Part shown: piece by piece, positions 16,555 to 24,881 of the stretch
Layout: every line of letters starts with the position of its first letter
Position numbering within the stretch: the first letter of the stretch is position 1
DNA from: Desertimonas flava
GTDB taxonomy: Bacteria; Actinomycetota; Acidimicrobiia; Acidimicrobiales; Ilumatobacteraceae
Length of the DNA: 64,000 nt
Reading direction: 5' to 3'
Assembly: GCF_003426815.1 (NCBI RefSeq)
Contig: NZ_QKYK01000011.1
Coordinates: forward strand, 112,141-176,140
Notes under the pieces: model-generated
Databases searched by the model: none
The model's input: the letters and a program-made list of their open reading frames with translations, nothing else
What the model was told of the DNA's origin: nothing
Made by a program: the position numbers and the translations under genes

Positions 16555-17361
16555 ATGGGCATGCAATCACTCGAGCGCACTCTGGAGCGTATGGTCGTTG
16601 GCGTGTTTTCCCGTGGCACGCGCACGAACATCCGGCCCATCGAGCTCGGGCGTCGGCTGGTGCGCGAAATGGACGACCAGCGCTCGGTCGACGTCAAGGG
16701 CCGGCGCGTCGTCCCCAACGACTTCGTGCTCAAGCTCAGCCCCAAGGACTACGAGGGGTTCGCCGAGATCTCCGACGTGCTGCAGACCGAGCTCGTCGAG
16801 GCCGCCCGCGAGTATGCCCGCAGCGAGGGCTACCACTTCATGGGGCCCGTCCGCGTCGAGCTGACCGTCGAGGAGACACAGAAGCCCGGTCGCTTCGACG
16901 TCGTCGCCACGCTGCGCCAGGCGGCCACCGCAGCACCGGCAGCACCCGCAGCATCGGCGGTGCCCGCGGCGCCGGCATCGGCCGATGCCGCCGTCCCCCC
17001 GGCCCCGACCGCCCCCGCCCCCGCCCCGTCGTCCGACGAGCTCGAGTGGAGCGAGGCCGGATCGGCCCCGGCGGTTGCCGTCGAGTCGCGCCTGATCCTG
17101 CCGTCGGGCGAGAAGATCCGCTTGGGCGACGTCGTCGTCACGGTCGGCCGGCTGTCGGCGAGCACCATCCCGCTCAACGACCAGAACGTCAGCCGCAAGC
17201 ACGCCGAGATCCGCCCCAACCGCAGGAACTACGTCGTCGTCGACCTCGGCTCCACCAACGGCACGATGGTGAACGGCACCCGCATCCACGGCGAGACCAC
17301 ACTGAGCGACGGCGACATCATCAGTTTCGGCTCCACGTACGTACGCTTCGAGGCCTCGTAG
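16555..17361 (+). CDS. fhaA: FhaA: DUF3662 and FHA domain protein
   Basis: The product has 268 residues. Residues 1-120 (MGMQSLERTLERMVVGVFSR, then a conserved MDDQRSVDVKGRRVVPNDF segment) form the DUF3662 domain found with FHA domains in actinobacteria. A Pro/Ala-rich linker spans about 123-165. The C-terminal 85 residues form an FHA domain with NVSRKHAEI and GSTNGT, which bind phosphothreonine. In mycobacteria FhaA is a PknB substrate that helps regulate peptidoglycan precursor flipping and polar growth. It leads a same-strand block with fhaB, pstP, rodA, pbpA and pknB, which is the usual actinobacterial arrangement. Confidence 0.95.
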   Translation: MGMQSLERTLERMVVGVFSRGTRTNIRPIELGRRLVREMDDQRSVDVKGRRVVPNDFVLKLSPKDYEGFAEISDVLQTELVEAAREYARSEGYHFMGPVRVELTVEETQKPGRFDVVATLRQAATAAPAAPAASAVPAAPASADAAVPPAPTAPAPAPSSDELEWSEAGSAPAVAVESRLILPSGEKIRLGDVVVTVGRLSASTIPLNDQNVSRKHAEIRPNRRNYVVVDLGSTNGTMVNGTRIHGETTLSDGDIISFGSTYVRFEAS

Positions 17362-17415
17362 CCTCTGCCCGAACGGCCGATCCGCTGGAGACGCCGACCC
17401 CGCCCGGCACCGCCC

Positions 17416-17910
17416 ATGCGCACCGACCTCGCACTCGACATCCTCAAGATCACGCTGCTGTTCTTGCTCTACCTGTTCTTCGCCCGCGTCCTGTGGGCGG
17501 TGTGGCAGGAGGTGCGCACCGACCGTCGGGTGGTGGCCCCGCACATCGTCAACGAGCGGGCTGAGACTCGCCCCGCGCCGGTTCCAAAGGCCCGCAAGGC
17601 GCCCAAGGGCAAACGCGGCCGCGTCGGCCGCCTCGTCATCCTCGAACCCAAGGCCCGCCGCGGCGCGACCTTCCCCCTGACCGGTGACATCACCATCGGC
17701 CGCGACCCGGGGTGCACCGTGATGATCGAAGGGGACACGTTCGTGTCACAGCGCCACGCCCGCGTCTACCTGTTGGAGGGCCAGCCGATGGTGGAGGATC
17801 TCGGATCGACGAACGGGTCGTTCCACAACGGCAACCGCCTCCACGGGTCGCGCCTGTTACACCCCGGCGATCGCGTGCAGGTGGGCTACACCGTCCTGGA
17901 GGCGCAATGA
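17416..17910 (+). CDS. fhaB: FhaB: membrane-anchored FHA domain protein
   Basis: This encodes 164 residues. Residues 8-28 (LDILKITLLFLLYLFFARVL) are a single N-terminal membrane segment, followed by a basic linker rich in Lys/Arg. An FHA domain covers residues 75-164, with FVSQRHARV and LGSTNGS as the phosphothreonine-binding loops. The family (FipA/FhaB) is phosphorylated by PknB-type kinases and connects them to the divisome and elongasome. The stop overlaps the phosphatase start by four bases (ATGA), coupling the two. Confidence 0.93.
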   Translation: MRTDLALDILKITLLFLLYLFFARVLWAVWQEVRTDRRVVAPHIVNERAETRPAPVPKARKAPKGKRGRVGRLVILEPKARRGATFPLTGDITIGRDPGCTVMIEGDTFVSQRHARVYLLEGQPMVEDLGSTNGSFHNGNRLHGSRLLHPGDRVQVGYTVLEAQ

Positions 17911-19481
17911 CCGGCGCGGCGACCGGCTCCACGCAGATGCTCCGATGGGGTCGCAGCACCGACCCGGGACGGATTCGCCAGCAGAACGAGGACAGCCTCC
18001 TCACCAACGACACGATCTTCGCCGTGGCCGACGGCATGGGCGGCCACAAGGCCGGTGAGGTCGCCAGCGCGCTGACCGTCGAGCTCCTCGGCCGCCGCCT
18101 CGGCGGGCCGACGAGCACGCTCGACGAGGTGCTCGCCGCCGTCGTCGACGCCAACAGCGAGATCTTCACGGCCGCCACGGCCAACGTCGACCACCAGGGC
18201 ATGGGCACCACGCTCACCGCCCTGTTCGTGATCACGGCACCGACCGTGAGCCCACCGGCCGCGGCACCGCCGGAGTCGGCGACAACGACTGACAGTGCAC
18301 CGCCGCCACCCCCGGCGTCCGACGCGGCTGGGGCCGACACGGCCACCGACGAGGCCAACGCTCCTGCGGTGGCCGACGCCGACGTTCCCGCCGTCACCCC
18401 CACCAACGCCTTCGCCCTCGTCAACGTCGGCGACTCCCGCACCTACCTCCTGCGTCACGGGCGCCTGCGCCGCGTGACGATGGACCACAACTACGTGCAG
18501 GAGCTCGTCAACACCGGTCACATCACCGACGACGAGGCGCGCACCCACCCGCGCCGCAACATCATCACCCGGGCGCTGGGCATCGACCCGGCGGTGCGCG
18601 TCGACGCCTGGACGCTGCCGATCGTGCGCGGCGACCGTTTCCTGCTCTGCTCCGACGGCCTCTCCGACGAGGTCCACGACACCGAGCTGCACCACATCCT
18701 CACCACCGTCACCGACCCGCAGGCATGCGCCGACGAGCTCGTCGCTGCGGCCAACCGCCACGGCGGACGCGACAACATCACCGCCGTCGTGGTCGACGTG
18801 CTGGAGGGCCTCGACCCGCCGGCGCCGGCCGAGGAGCTCGACATCGAACCGGTGTGGGCGCAGCCCGAGACGTCGTCGACGTGGGCGCTCGACGACCCGA
18901 CGCCCACCGAGCCGGCCACCTACGACGACCTCGCCGCCCTCGCCACCGCGCAGGGCGCCAAGATGGCCACGCCGCCCGCCGGCATCCGCGCCATCACCGA
19001 AGAGGTGCCGGTCATCGGGCCCAAGCCCAAGCGCCGGCGCGTCGCCGGCTTCATCGGGGGCATCGCCTTCGTCGCCGTGCTCGTCGGCGCCTTCGCCCTC
19101 GCCGCCGCCTACGCCCGCAGCGACTACTTCATCGAGTTCGACGACGAGGGCCAGGTCGTCGTGTACAAGGGTCGCGAGTTCCTGTGGTGGAGCCCGACCG
19201 TCGAAGGCTTCGGTCAGTACGACATCGACCAGCTCGACGAACGGTCCATCGAACGGATCGACGATCGTCCCGAGTTCAGCGATCTCGACACCGCCCAGCG
19301 GTACCTGATCGACAACGTCACGCCGACGACCACAACCACCACCACCACCACCACCACCACCACGACGACCACGACGACGACGACCACGACGACGGTGCCC
19401 CGCACCACCACCACCGAGCCGTCGCGGCCCGGCACCTCGACCACTCGGCCCAACGCCACGACACGTACGACCGTCCGGTAG
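17907..19481 (+). CDS. pstP: PP2C-family Ser/Thr phosphatase with internal Pro/Ala insert and poly-Thr tail
   Basis: The 524-residue protein starts at ATG 17907, overlapping fhaB. The catalytic domain shows RIRQQNEDSLL, FAVADGMGGHKAGEVAS (metal-binding Asp), GMGTTLTAL, VNVGDSRTYLL and CSDGLSDEV. Between GTTLTALFVI and FALVNVGDS, residues 111-167 form a 57-residue Ala/Pro/Thr-rich insert where the family is usually continuous. A linker leads to a membrane segment near 381-402, then an extracellular region with an unbroken run of 23 Thr (474-496) and more Thr/Ser/Pro. It should reverse phosphorylation by the nearby PASTA kinase. Extracellular Thr tails of this kind are seen in some actinobacteria, but the insert is uncommon. 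Confidence 0.93.
   Translation: MTGAATGSTQMLRWGRSTDPGRIRQQNEDSLLTNDTIFAVADGMGGHKAGEVASALTVELLGRRLGGPTSTLDEVLAAVVDANSEIFTAATANVDHQGMGTTLTALFVITAPTVSPPAAAPPESATTTDSAPPPPPASDAAGADTATDEANAPAVADADVPAVTPTNAFALVNVGDSRTYLLRHGRLRRVTMDHNYVQELVNTGHITDDEARTHPRRNIITRALGIDPAVRVDAWTLPIVRGDRFLLCSDGLSDEVHDTELHHILTTVTDPQACADELVAAANRHGGRDNITAVVVDVLEGLDPPAPAEELDIEPVWAQPETSSTWALDDPTPTEPATYDDLAALATAQGAKMATPPAGIRAITEEVPVIGPKPKRRRVAGFIGGIAFVAVLVGAFALAAAYARSDYFIEFDDEGQVVVYKGREFLWWSPTVEGFGQYDIDQLDERSIERIDDRPEFSDLDTAQRYLIDNVTPTTTTTTTTTTTTTTTTTTTTTTTVPRTTTTEPSRPGTSTTRPNATTRTTVR
19326..19394 (+). repeat. 69-base Thr-codon run encoding 23 consecutive Thr
   Basis: All 23 codons are ACC, ACG or one ACA, with a nine-codon stretch of pure ACC. 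This kind of microsatellite is prone to slippage in steps of one codon, which would lengthen or shorten the extracellular tail of the phosphatase. Confidence 0.9.
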
Positions 19482-19502
19482 CGGACGGGCGGATCACTCG
19501 CC

Positions 19503-20909
19503 GTGACACCGACGTCGCCGCTCGCACGGTCCCGCCGCCACACCGAGCTGTCGCTCGTGGTCATGGCCGGCATGATCACGGCCAGCGCCTACACGGTCGC
19601 GTCCCTCGGCAAGTTCACCGAGATCCCGGCCCGGGTGGTGCCGTTCCTCTTCTCGCTCCTCGCCACCCTGCTGCTCGCCCACCTCGCGGTCCGCTGGTTC
19701 GCCCGCGGCGCCGACCCGACGATCCTGCCGGTCGCCGCCCTGCTGCACGGCATCGGCTACGTGATGATCACGCGCATCAGCGACCGCCTCGCCGGCCTGC
19801 AGGCGACGTGGAGCATCATCGCCGTGGTCGGGTTCGTGTTGACGCTGGCGATCGTCCAGCGCGCCCCCAACCTGGCTCGGTACCGATGGACGTTCCTGTT
19901 CATCGGCATCGTCCTACTCGTGCTGCCGCTGGCCCCCGGGCTGGGTACCACCAAGGGCGGCGCCCGCATCTGGGTCAGCATCGGCCCGGTCAACTTCCAG
20001 CCCGGCGAGTTCGCCAAGATCGCCCTCGCCATCTTCTTCGCCAGCTACCTCGCCGACAATCGCCAGCTCATCGCCAGCGGCACGTGGAAGGTCGGCCCGT
20101 TCCGGTTGCCCGAGCCCCGCTACCTTCTCCCCGTCGCCGGCGCCTGGGCCTTCGCCGTGCTCGTGATGGTGGCCGAGAAGGACCTCGGCTCGTCGCTGCT
20201 GTTCTTCACGCTCTTCGTGGTGATGCTCTGGGTGTCCACGGAGAAGGCGATCTACCTCATCATCGGCGCCGTGTCGTTCGCCGCCGCCGCGTTCATCTCG
20301 TGGCGGATGTTCAGCCACGTGCAGGTCCGTGTCGACACGTGGCTCGACCCGTGGTCACGCCGCAACGACGACGGCTACCAGCTCGTGCAGGCGCTCTACG
20401 GGCTGGCCGACGGCGGGCTGCTCGGCACCGGCCTCGGGCGGGGCAACCCCCAGATCGTGCCCGTGGCGACGAGCGACTACATCTTCACGTCGATCGGTGA
20501 GGAGCTCGGCATGTTCGGCGGCGCCGCCGTGCTGATGGCCTTCCTCCTGCTCGTCGGCGCCGGGTTGCGCATCGCCCTGCGCACCGAGAACGCCTTCGAG
20601 AAGCTGCTCGCCGTCGGCCTCACCACCACGCTCGGCGTGCAGGCCTTCATCATCGTCGGCGGCGTCATCAAGCTCATCCCGCTCACCGGCGTGACGCTCC
20701 CGTTCGTCAGCTACGGCGGCTCGTCGCTGCTGTCGAACTACGTCGTGCTGGCGCTGTTGATCCGCCTCAGCGACTCGACGGCCCGCCGTCTCCGCGAGGT
20801 GCCCGACACGCCCACCACCGCCGAACGCTGGGCCGCCCGGCGTCTCCGGCGTCAGCAGCGCCGTGCCCAGAAGCGCGGCCGCCCGATCCCCGGACTGGGC
20901 AGCCTGTGA
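19503..20909 (+). CDS. rodA: RodA/FtsW-family SEDS glycosyltransferase
   Basis: The protein has 468 residues from GTG 19503, 21 bases after the phosphatase stop. Around ten hydrophobic segments are visible, with the SEDS hallmarks ARIWVSIGPVNFQPGEFAKI, FAEKDLGSSLL-like (VMVAEKDLGSSLLFF), and the late GVTLPFVSYGGSSLL. SEDS proteins polymerise lipid II into glycan strands in the membrane, with a partner class B PBP, which here is the next gene. The basic C-terminal tail (RRLRRQQRRAQKRGR) is cytoplasmic. The gene content of the cluster supports RodA rather than FtsW, because the division ftsW gene normally sits in the dcw cluster. Confidence 0.93.
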   Translation: MTPTSPLARSRRHTELSLVVMAGMITASAYTVASLGKFTEIPARVVPFLFSLLATLLLAHLAVRWFARGADPTILPVAALLHGIGYVMITRISDRLAGLQATWSIIAVVGFVLTLAIVQRAPNLARYRWTFLFIGIVLLVLPLAPGLGTTKGGARIWVSIGPVNFQPGEFAKIALAIFFASYLADNRQLIASGTWKVGPFRLPEPRYLLPVAGAWAFAVLVMVAEKDLGSSLLFFTLFVVMLWVSTEKAIYLIIGAVSFAAAAFISWRMFSHVQVRVDTWLDPWSRRNDDGYQLVQALYGLADGGLLGTGLGRGNPQIVPVATSDYIFTSIGEELGMFGGAAVLMAFLLLVGAGLRIALRTENAFEKLLAVGLTTTLGVQAFIIVGGVIKLIPLTGVTLPFVSYGGSSLLSNYVVLALLIRLSDSTARRLREVPDTPTTAERWAARRLRRQQRRAQKRGRPIPGLGSL

Positions 20910-20912
20910 TGT

Positions 20913-21004
20913 GGTTCAGCGAGCGCAGCGAGCGTCCCGAGGTTCGAGCGGCCGAGGCGTGCGGAGCGCCAGCGGAGCATGCCGTGCGCGCGGCCTGCGT
21001 GGCC
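20913..21004 (-). repeat. Dispersed intergenic repeat, copy 1 (minus orientation)
   Basis: Read on the minus strand it begins GGCCACGCAGGCCGCGCG, continues through CTCCGCTGGCGCTC and ends GGGACGCTCGCTGCGCTCGC followed by TGAACC. The same order of motifs occurs at 22521-22613 and 56675-56766. It fills the gap between rodA and pbpA and includes the region just before the pbpA ribosome site. Confidence 0.7.
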
Positions 21005-21014
21005 GAGGAACGCA

Positions 21015-22511
21015 ATGAATAGGAAGATCCGTCAGTTGGCCTTCGGGTTGATGGGGTGCTTCGTGTTGCTGTTCGTCGCCCTCAACTACTGGCAGGTGGG
21101 CCGCGAGTCCGATCTCAACGCCGACGCCGGCAACACCCGGGCGATCCGGCGCGAGTTCGGCCGGCCGCGCGGCGACATCATCACGCGCGACGGACGCGTC
21201 GTCGCCCAATCCGTCCCCACGCCCGACGGCAGCGACTTCCCGTTCCAGCGCGTGTATCCCACCGACGAACTGTTCGCCAACGTCACCGGCTACTACACCC
21301 TCGCCTACGGCGCGACCCAGCTCGAGTTCACCCAGAACGACGTGCTCACCGGCGACACGGCCCGCCAGCGCATCGGCAACCTCGACGACATCGTCAGCGG
21401 CGGCGACGGCACGGGCTCGGTGCGCCTGACGCTCGACTACGACCTCCAGCTGCGCGCCCAGCAACTCCTCGAGGCCGGCAACTACGTCGGCTCGATCACG
21501 GTCGTCGACACGCAGACGGGCGCCGTGCTGGCGATGTACAGCAACCCGACCTTCAACCCCAACGTCGTCGCCTCGTTCGACACCAACGTGGCCGGCGAGT
21601 ACCTCGCCGAGCTCAACGATGCCCCCGACAACCCGCTGCTCGCCAACGCCTACCAGGATCGCTTCGCGCCCGGCTCGACCTTCAAGGTGCTCACCACGTC
21701 GATCGCCCTCGACGACGGCGTGGTCGACACCAACACCACGTTCCCGGTGGAGAGCGAGTGGGAGCCGCCGCAGACGAACAACCCGATCCAGAACTACAAC
21801 GGCAACTCCTGCGGCGGCACGCTGGTGGAGGTCTTCACGCGCAGCTGCAACATCCCCTTCGCCCGCATCGCCGTGGAGCACCTCGGCATCAACCGGTTCA
21901 TCAACGGCGTCACCCGCTGGGGCGTCGGTCAAGCCATCCCGATCGACCTGCCCCGCCCGGCCGCCAGCTCGTTCGGCCCTGTCGACGACCTCGACCAGAA
22001 CCTGCCACTGCTCGCCATGCGCGGCTTCGGCGCCGAGAGCGTGCAGATGGTGCCCCTGCACACGACGATGATCACCGCGGCGATCGCCAACGGTGGTGTG
22101 ATGTTCCAGCCCTACGTCGTCGGCGCCACGCTCGACAGCGACGGCGACGTGCTCGAGGTGAACAGTGGCGGCGACGTCTGGCTCACTGCCATCTCGCCGC
22201 AGACGGCGGCGACGATGACCGACCTGATGGTGAGCGTCGCCGAGCGGGGTACGGCGTCGTGCTGCATCGCCCTCGACAACGGCATCTCGGTCGCCGCCAA
22301 GACCGGCACCGCCGGCCTCCCGCGGGTGGACGGCGAGCAGCGGTCGAACATCTGGATCACGGCCTTCGCCCCCGTCGACCAGCCCCGCTACGCCGTCACC
22401 GTGACGATCCTCGGCCGCGACGGCACCGTGTCCGAGCAGACCGGCGGTGGCCTCGCCGGACCGATCGCCAAGGAGATGCTCGACGCCGCCTTCCAGGACG
22501 AGACGACATGA
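21015..22511 (+). CDS. pbpA: Class B penicillin-binding protein (PbpA-type transpeptidase)
   Basis: This 498-residue protein starts at ATG 21015 with GAGGAA upstream. One N-terminal membrane segment (8-28) is followed by the class B pedestal RRGDII-like (RPRGDIITRDG) and the transpeptidase domain. The active-site motifs are S221-T-F-K224, S277-C-N279 and K429-T-G-T. It should cross-link peptidoglycan outside the membrane as the partner of the SEDS protein upstream. SCN rather than the more usual SSN/SAN, and a nearby CysCys (SCCIALDN), are mild oddities. The fha-pstP-rodA-pbpA-pknB order matches mycobacteria and relatives. Confidence 0.94.
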   Translation: MNRKIRQLAFGLMGCFVLLFVALNYWQVGRESDLNADAGNTRAIRREFGRPRGDIITRDGRVVAQSVPTPDGSDFPFQRVYPTDELFANVTGYYTLAYGATQLEFTQNDVLTGDTARQRIGNLDDIVSGGDGTGSVRLTLDYDLQLRAQQLLEAGNYVGSITVVDTQTGAVLAMYSNPTFNPNVVASFDTNVAGEYLAELNDAPDNPLLANAYQDRFAPGSTFKVLTTSIALDDGVVDTNTTFPVESEWEPPQTNNPIQNYNGNSCGGTLVEVFTRSCNIPFARIAVEHLGINRFINGVTRWGVGQAIPIDLPRPAASSFGPVDDLDQNLPLLAMRGFGAESVQMVPLHTTMITAAIANGGVMFQPYVVGATLDSDGDVLEVNSGGDVWLTAISPQTAATMTDLMVSVAERGTASCCIALDNGISVAAKTGTAGLPRVDGEQRSNIWITAFAPVDQPRYAVTVTILGRDGTVSEQTGGGLAGPIAKEMLDAAFQDETT

Positions 22512-22520
22512 TGCGTTCCC

Positions 22521-22613
22521 CGGCCACGCAGGCCGGCGCGCCGGCGACCTCCGCTAGCGCTGCGGCCGCCTACCCCCTCGGACCTCGGGACGCTCGCTGG
22601 CGCTCGCTGAACC
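22521..22613 (+). repeat. Dispersed intergenic repeat, copy 2
   Basis: It begins GGCCACGCAGGCCGGCGCGC at 22522, has CTCCGCTAGCGCT in the middle and ends GGGACGCTCGCTGGCGCTCG then CTGAACC. It starts nine bases after the pbpA stop. The preceding TGCGTTCCCC is also shared with the short repeats at 58160-58219. Confidence 0.75.
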
Positions 22614-22878
22614 GGCACTGTCCGCGCGACCGGAATTTCTGCGCTGGCCCGCTGGGCCCTTCGGCCGCCGCGGTTGACGTGTCGCGGGCGACTTCCTCGG
22701 GTGATGGCCGCGACCCCGGGCGGATGCGGAACGTCGGTATCCTCAGGCTGCTCCGTGTACCGGCTTCCGAGCCGGGTGGGTCACGGACACTCGAGTACCG
22801 AATCACCATGTCCCGACGCGATCCCCTCCTGCGCCTAGGCCCCGCGGCCGCCCAACCGCCGCACCGGCAGGGATCGCG
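22614..22878. promoter_or_regulatory. Non-coding gap before pknB
   Basis: With copy 2 of the dispersed repeat, the gap between pbpA and pknB is 367 bases. Beyond the repeat I see no gene. It likely holds an independent pknB promoter, but no convincing -35/-10 pair is visible. Confidence 0.35.
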
Positions 22879-24879
22879 ATGAGCACCCCGCCGCCGGTCA
22901 TCAACGATCGCTACGAGGTGATCCGCCGCATCGGCCGCGGTGGCATGGCCGACGTCTTCCTCGGTCGCGACCGCCTGCTCGACCGCCAGGTGGCGCTCAA
23001 GGTGCTGTTCCCCGAGTTCGCCGTCGACCCCAACTTCGTCGAGCGCTTCCGCCGCGAGGCCCAGGCCGCCGCCAACCTCAACCACCCGAACATCGTCAAT
23101 GTGTTCGACTGGGGCAAGAGCAGCAGCACGTACTACATCGCCATGGAGTACGTGGAGGGGCGCACGCTCGCCGACATCCTGCGCTCGAACCGCCAGCTCA
23201 CGTCCAAGCAGGCGGCCGAGATCGCCGGCGAGGTGGCCGCCGCCCTCGGCTTCGCCCACTCGGCCGGCCTCGTTCACCGTGACATCAAGCCGGCCAACAT
23301 CCTCATCGGCACGGCCGGCTCGGTGAAGGTGGCCGACTTCGGCATCGCCCGGGCGCTCAACTCCCCCACCGAGTCGAACCTCACCCAGGCCGGCGCGGTG
23401 ATGGGGACCGCCACGTACTTCTCTCCCGAGCAGGCCCAGGGCGCCCAGCCCGACCCGCGCAGCGACCTCTACTCGCTCGGCGTGGTGATGTACGAGATGA
23501 TCGCCGGCCGCCCCCCGTTCACGGGCGAGAACCCGGTGTCCATCGCCTACAAGCAGGTGCACGACTACCCGACACCGCTGAACAAGCTGGTCGCCGACGT
23601 GCCGCGGGCCTTCGAGGCCATTGTCGCCAAGCTGCTGACGAAGGACCCCAACGTCCGCTACTCCACTGCCGATGCGGTGCGCGAGGACCTGCGCCGCTTC
23701 CGCAACGGCGAAACCCCCGTCGCCCTCCAGGCGGCCGGGGCGGCGCGCAGCACCGCCCAGACGCCGACGGTGGTCGGGCCGGTTACACCCGGCACCGGGC
23801 CGGGCAACGGCCACAACCGGCCGAGTCAGCAGATGACCGCCGTGCAGCGAACGCAGGCGGGTGGACCCGGCGGTCCCCGCACCGCGCAGCGGCCCCCCAC
23901 CGGCAGCCTGCCCCAGGTGGGCTACGACGAGCCGCCGAAGCGCACCGGCTGGTACGCGCTGGCGGCGTTCTTCGCCATCATCGCCCTCGGCATCGGCGGC
24001 TTCCTACTGTTCAACACGCTCACCGGCGACGGCGACCCACCCGACAGCCGGGCCCTGCCGAACTACGTGGGCCAGGAGCTCCAGGCGGTCAAGGACGACA
24101 TGACCAGCCGCGGCCTCGTCCCCGTGCCGATCTCCAACGAGAACGACACCAACGAGAACGGCGAGAGCGCCAACGTCGAACCGGGCCAGGTGTACCGCAC
24201 GGATCCGGGCCAGGGCGTCGTCATTGCGTCGGGGTCGTCGGTGCGCGTCTTCTACCGCGAGATCGAGACCACGGCGACGATCCCCGACCTGCGGGGCCAG
24301 ACCGAGGCGGCGGCCCGCGCCGCCCTCGAACAGCTCGGCTTCGTCAACGTCACCGTGCAGTTCGAGGTGAACGACGACGAGCCCGACGGCACGGTGATCG
24401 CCACCGATCCCGCAGCCGGCCAGGAGATCCGCGTCACCGACGAGATCACCCTCACCATCGCCCGGGCCAGCGGCGATCCCGGAACGGACACCGAGGCGCC
24501 CACCACCACCGCTCCCGACAACCAGGTGTCCGTCCCGATGGTCATCGGTCAGTCCGAGAACCGGGCCCGACAGCTGCTCAGCGACGCCGGCCTGGAGTTC
24601 GACATCAGCTACTTCGAGACCCGGGACAACCAGTGGATCGGCAACGTCATGGATCAGACACCGCGCCGGGGCGCCACAGCGCTGGTCGGCGACACGGTGC
24701 AGCTCACGATCGGCGTCGAGCCCGACGAGCCCGCGCCCACCAATCCGCCGCAGACGAACCCCCCGCAGACCAATCCGCCGCCGACGAACCCCCCGCCGAC
24801 GCAGGCGCCCACCACCACGGCGGCGCCGACCACCACGCAGGCGGCGACCACGACCACGACGGTGCCCGAAGGAGGGTGA
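22879..24879 (+). CDS. pknB: PknB-type Ser/Thr protein kinase with PASTA domains
   Basis: The protein has 666 residues. The kinase domain (about 11-275) shows GRGGMADV, K41 in VALKVL, H133-R-D135 in LVHRDIKPANIL and D153-F-G. A flexible juxtamembrane linker leads to one membrane segment near 356-378. Three PASTA domains follow outside (about 388-455, 460-530 and 545-620), which in relatives bind muropeptides or lipid II. The extreme C-terminus is Pro/Thr-rich (NPPQTNPPQTNPPPT), continuing the Thr-rich surface theme of the adjacent phosphatase. It is expected to phosphorylate FhaA, FhaB and division proteins. No pknA partner lies in the block. Confidence 0.96.
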   Translation: MSTPPPVINDRYEVIRRIGRGGMADVFLGRDRLLDRQVALKVLFPEFAVDPNFVERFRREAQAAANLNHPNIVNVFDWGKSSSTYYIAMEYVEGRTLADILRSNRQLTSKQAAEIAGEVAAALGFAHSAGLVHRDIKPANILIGTAGSVKVADFGIARALNSPTESNLTQAGAVMGTATYFSPEQAQGAQPDPRSDLYSLGVVMYEMIAGRPPFTGENPVSIAYKQVHDYPTPLNKLVADVPRAFEAIVAKLLTKDPNVRYSTADAVREDLRRFRNGETPVALQAAGAARSTAQTPTVVGPVTPGTGPGNGHNRPSQQMTAVQRTQAGGPGGPRTAQRPPTGSLPQVGYDEPPKRTGWYALAAFFAIIALGIGGFLLFNTLTGDGDPPDSRALPNYVGQELQAVKDDMTSRGLVPVPISNENDTNENGESANVEPGQVYRTDPGQGVVIASGSSVRVFYREIETTATIPDLRGQTEAAARAALEQLGFVNVTVQFEVNDDEPDGTVIATDPAAGQEIRVTDEITLTIARASGDPGTDTEAPTTTAPDNQVSVPMVIGQSENRARQLLSDAGLEFDISYFETRDNQWIGNVMDQTPRRGATALVGDTVQLTIGVEPDEPAPTNPPQTNPPQTNPPPTNPPPTQAPTTTAAPTTTQAATTTTTVPEGG

Positions 24880-24881
24880 CG

